The notes below the pieces were generated by a model. It searched no databases. It was not told the DNA's origin and saw nothing but the letters and a program-made list of their open reading frames with translations. From an uncultured Flavobacteriales bacterium (GTDB lineage Bacteria; Bacteroidota; Bacteroidia; Flavobacteriales; Crocinitomicaceae): a stretch of 7,269 nt of DNA. This document shows positions 6,500 through 7,269 of this stretch, piece after piece; the stretch's first letter is position 1, and each line of letters starts with the position of its first letter. The translations under genes were made by a program, and so were the position numbers. The stretch lies in assembly GCA_946479125.1 (NCBI GenBank), contig CAMLET010000152.1:1-7269 (forward strand), written 5' to 3'.

Positions 6500-7269
6500 T
6501 GGTTTTTCTGAAAATGCTTTCATCCCCTGTAAAGAGAAATCTTCTTGTCCTGATGGTGTTGTTTTTATCGCAGGGCTATTACGCACAGGTTCCACTGGAT
6601 AGTTTGCTGCAAAAGATCAGTTACCAGAAGGAGGATACCACGAAAGCGAAACTTTATTACGATATCGCAAAAAGTTATTTTGTCAAGGATAGATCGCTTT
6701 TCAAAGTCTATACCGACAGCATGATGCGCCTGTCGCGCAAGCTGAAATACAGTAACGGAATAGGGCTTTCATACGCCGCATACGGTTACTATTATTCCCA
6801 GGAGAAGGATTGGGAAAAGGTAAAGTTCAATCTTCAGAAATCTGACAGCGTCTATGAGAAAATGGGTAAAACTTCTCATATCATGCGGAACAAGGAACTT
6901 TATTCCACCTACTACAAATATGTTGGTGAGTACAACAAAGCCCTGCAAAACGACATACAACTTCTCAAATATTATGAACGTAATGGTCCGAAAACTTCGG
7001 AAGGAAAAATGCTTGGAGCAATTGCACTCTTGCTTACGCAACTGGAACGTTATAAAGAAGCTGAAGGTTATTACAAGAAATCAATTGCTCTGAGAAAAGA
7101 ACTCAAGGATTATAATGGCGAATCCATATCTCTTCTCAATTACGGAGCCATGCTTGCCGAAAGAGGACTCTTCAAAAGAGCTGAACCGTATTTACTTGAA
7201 TCTATCCGATTGAGAAATACGACGGGCGACGAATCAAGTAACTTTATTTGTAAAGCCAACCTCGTTCAT
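6499..7269 (+). CDS. TPR-repeat signalling protein, probable sensor histidine kinase N-terminus (3' end outside the window)
   Basis: An open frame of 257 codons without a stop runs to the right edge. The ATG at 6499 overlaps the regulator's TGA; an in-frame ATG at 6514 is an equally possible start. The beginning is a signal peptide or single membrane segment: Lys12-Arg13, a hydrophobic core at 15-24, and a likely cut in YYA|Q after residue 29. The rest is alpha-helical with TPR-like units around residues 103-125, 143-160, 183-202 and 223-240; the best are ERYKEAEGYYKKSIALRKEL and GLFKRAEPYLLESI. In Bacteroidota, periplasmic TPR domains followed by a membrane helix and a His_kinase/HATPase pair are commonly encoded beside LytTR regulators, so a sensor kinase is the best guess. 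The kinase domain itself is not in the window; a TPR protein ending in a helix-turn-helix is the main alternative. Confidence 0.82.
   Translation, partial: MVFLKMLSSPVKRNLLVLMVLFLSQGYYAQVPLDSLLQKISYQKEDTTKAKLYYDIAKSYFVKDRSLFKVYTDSMMRLSRKLKYSNGIGLSYAAYGYYYSQEKDWEKVKFNLQKSDSVYEKMGKTSHIMRNKELYSTYYKYVGEYNKALQNDIQLLKYYERNGPKTSEGKMLGAIALLLTQLERYKEAEGYYKKSIALRKELKDYNGESISLLNYGAMLAERGLFKRAEPYLLESIRLRNTTGDESSNFICKANLVH

Noticed and set aside
6077..6595. Open frame of 172 codons on the minus strand
   Set aside because: It lies opposite the regulator, whose receiver and LytTR motifs are unmistakable, and its translation shows no domain, signal or sensible composition.
6769..7041. Open frame on the minus strand opposite the TPR gene
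   Set aside because: The plus-strand frame has a signal peptide, TPR motifs and coupling to the regulator; the minus-strand frame is a shadow.
6854..7093. Plus-strand open frame of 79 codons in a different frame from the TPR gene
   Set aside because: It is fully contained in the TPR coding frame, has no recognisable motif, and is explained as an out-of-frame shadow.

Overview
The window reads as chromosomal DNA of a Bacteroidota bacterium, most likely from the Flavobacteriia. Three things point there. Two large exported proteins end in a type A C-terminal sorting domain of the type IX secretion system (T9SS), a system confined to that phylum. The start codons lack Shine-Dalgarno sequences. 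A response regulator with a LytTR output domain is followed by a TPR-containing signalling protein, a common Bacteroidota arrangement. The DNA is AT-rich. Genus and species cannot be fixed from this sequence. All genes lie on the + strand.

Region 1 (1-5673) holds two giant surface or secreted beta-propeller proteins in tandem, 16 bp apart and probably co-transcribed. The first enters from outside the window: its frame is open from the first bases. It carries twelve delta-60-type repeats of about 51 residues. The second is complete (985 aa) with a signal peptide, and carries fourteen blade-like repeats of a different type (GG-x-F and W-N-P signatures). Despite different repeats, their last 253 residues align without a gap and have four cysteines at identical spacing. 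They therefore share a cysteine-containing module plus T9SS tail.

Region 2 (5674-5758) is a short intergenic gap with a clear rho-independent terminator. Two bases beyond it lies a candidate Bacteroidota -7 promoter element.

Region 3 (5759-7269) is a signalling operon. A complete LytTR response regulator overlaps by one base (TGATG) a gene that runs off the right edge. The visible 257 codons of that gene encode a signal peptide followed by TPR repeats, most likely the sensor part of the cognate histidine kinase. No sequence evidence links this signalling pair to the propeller genes beyond adjacency, and the terminator separates them.

No RNA genes, mobile elements, CRISPR arrays or minus-strand genes could be supported.
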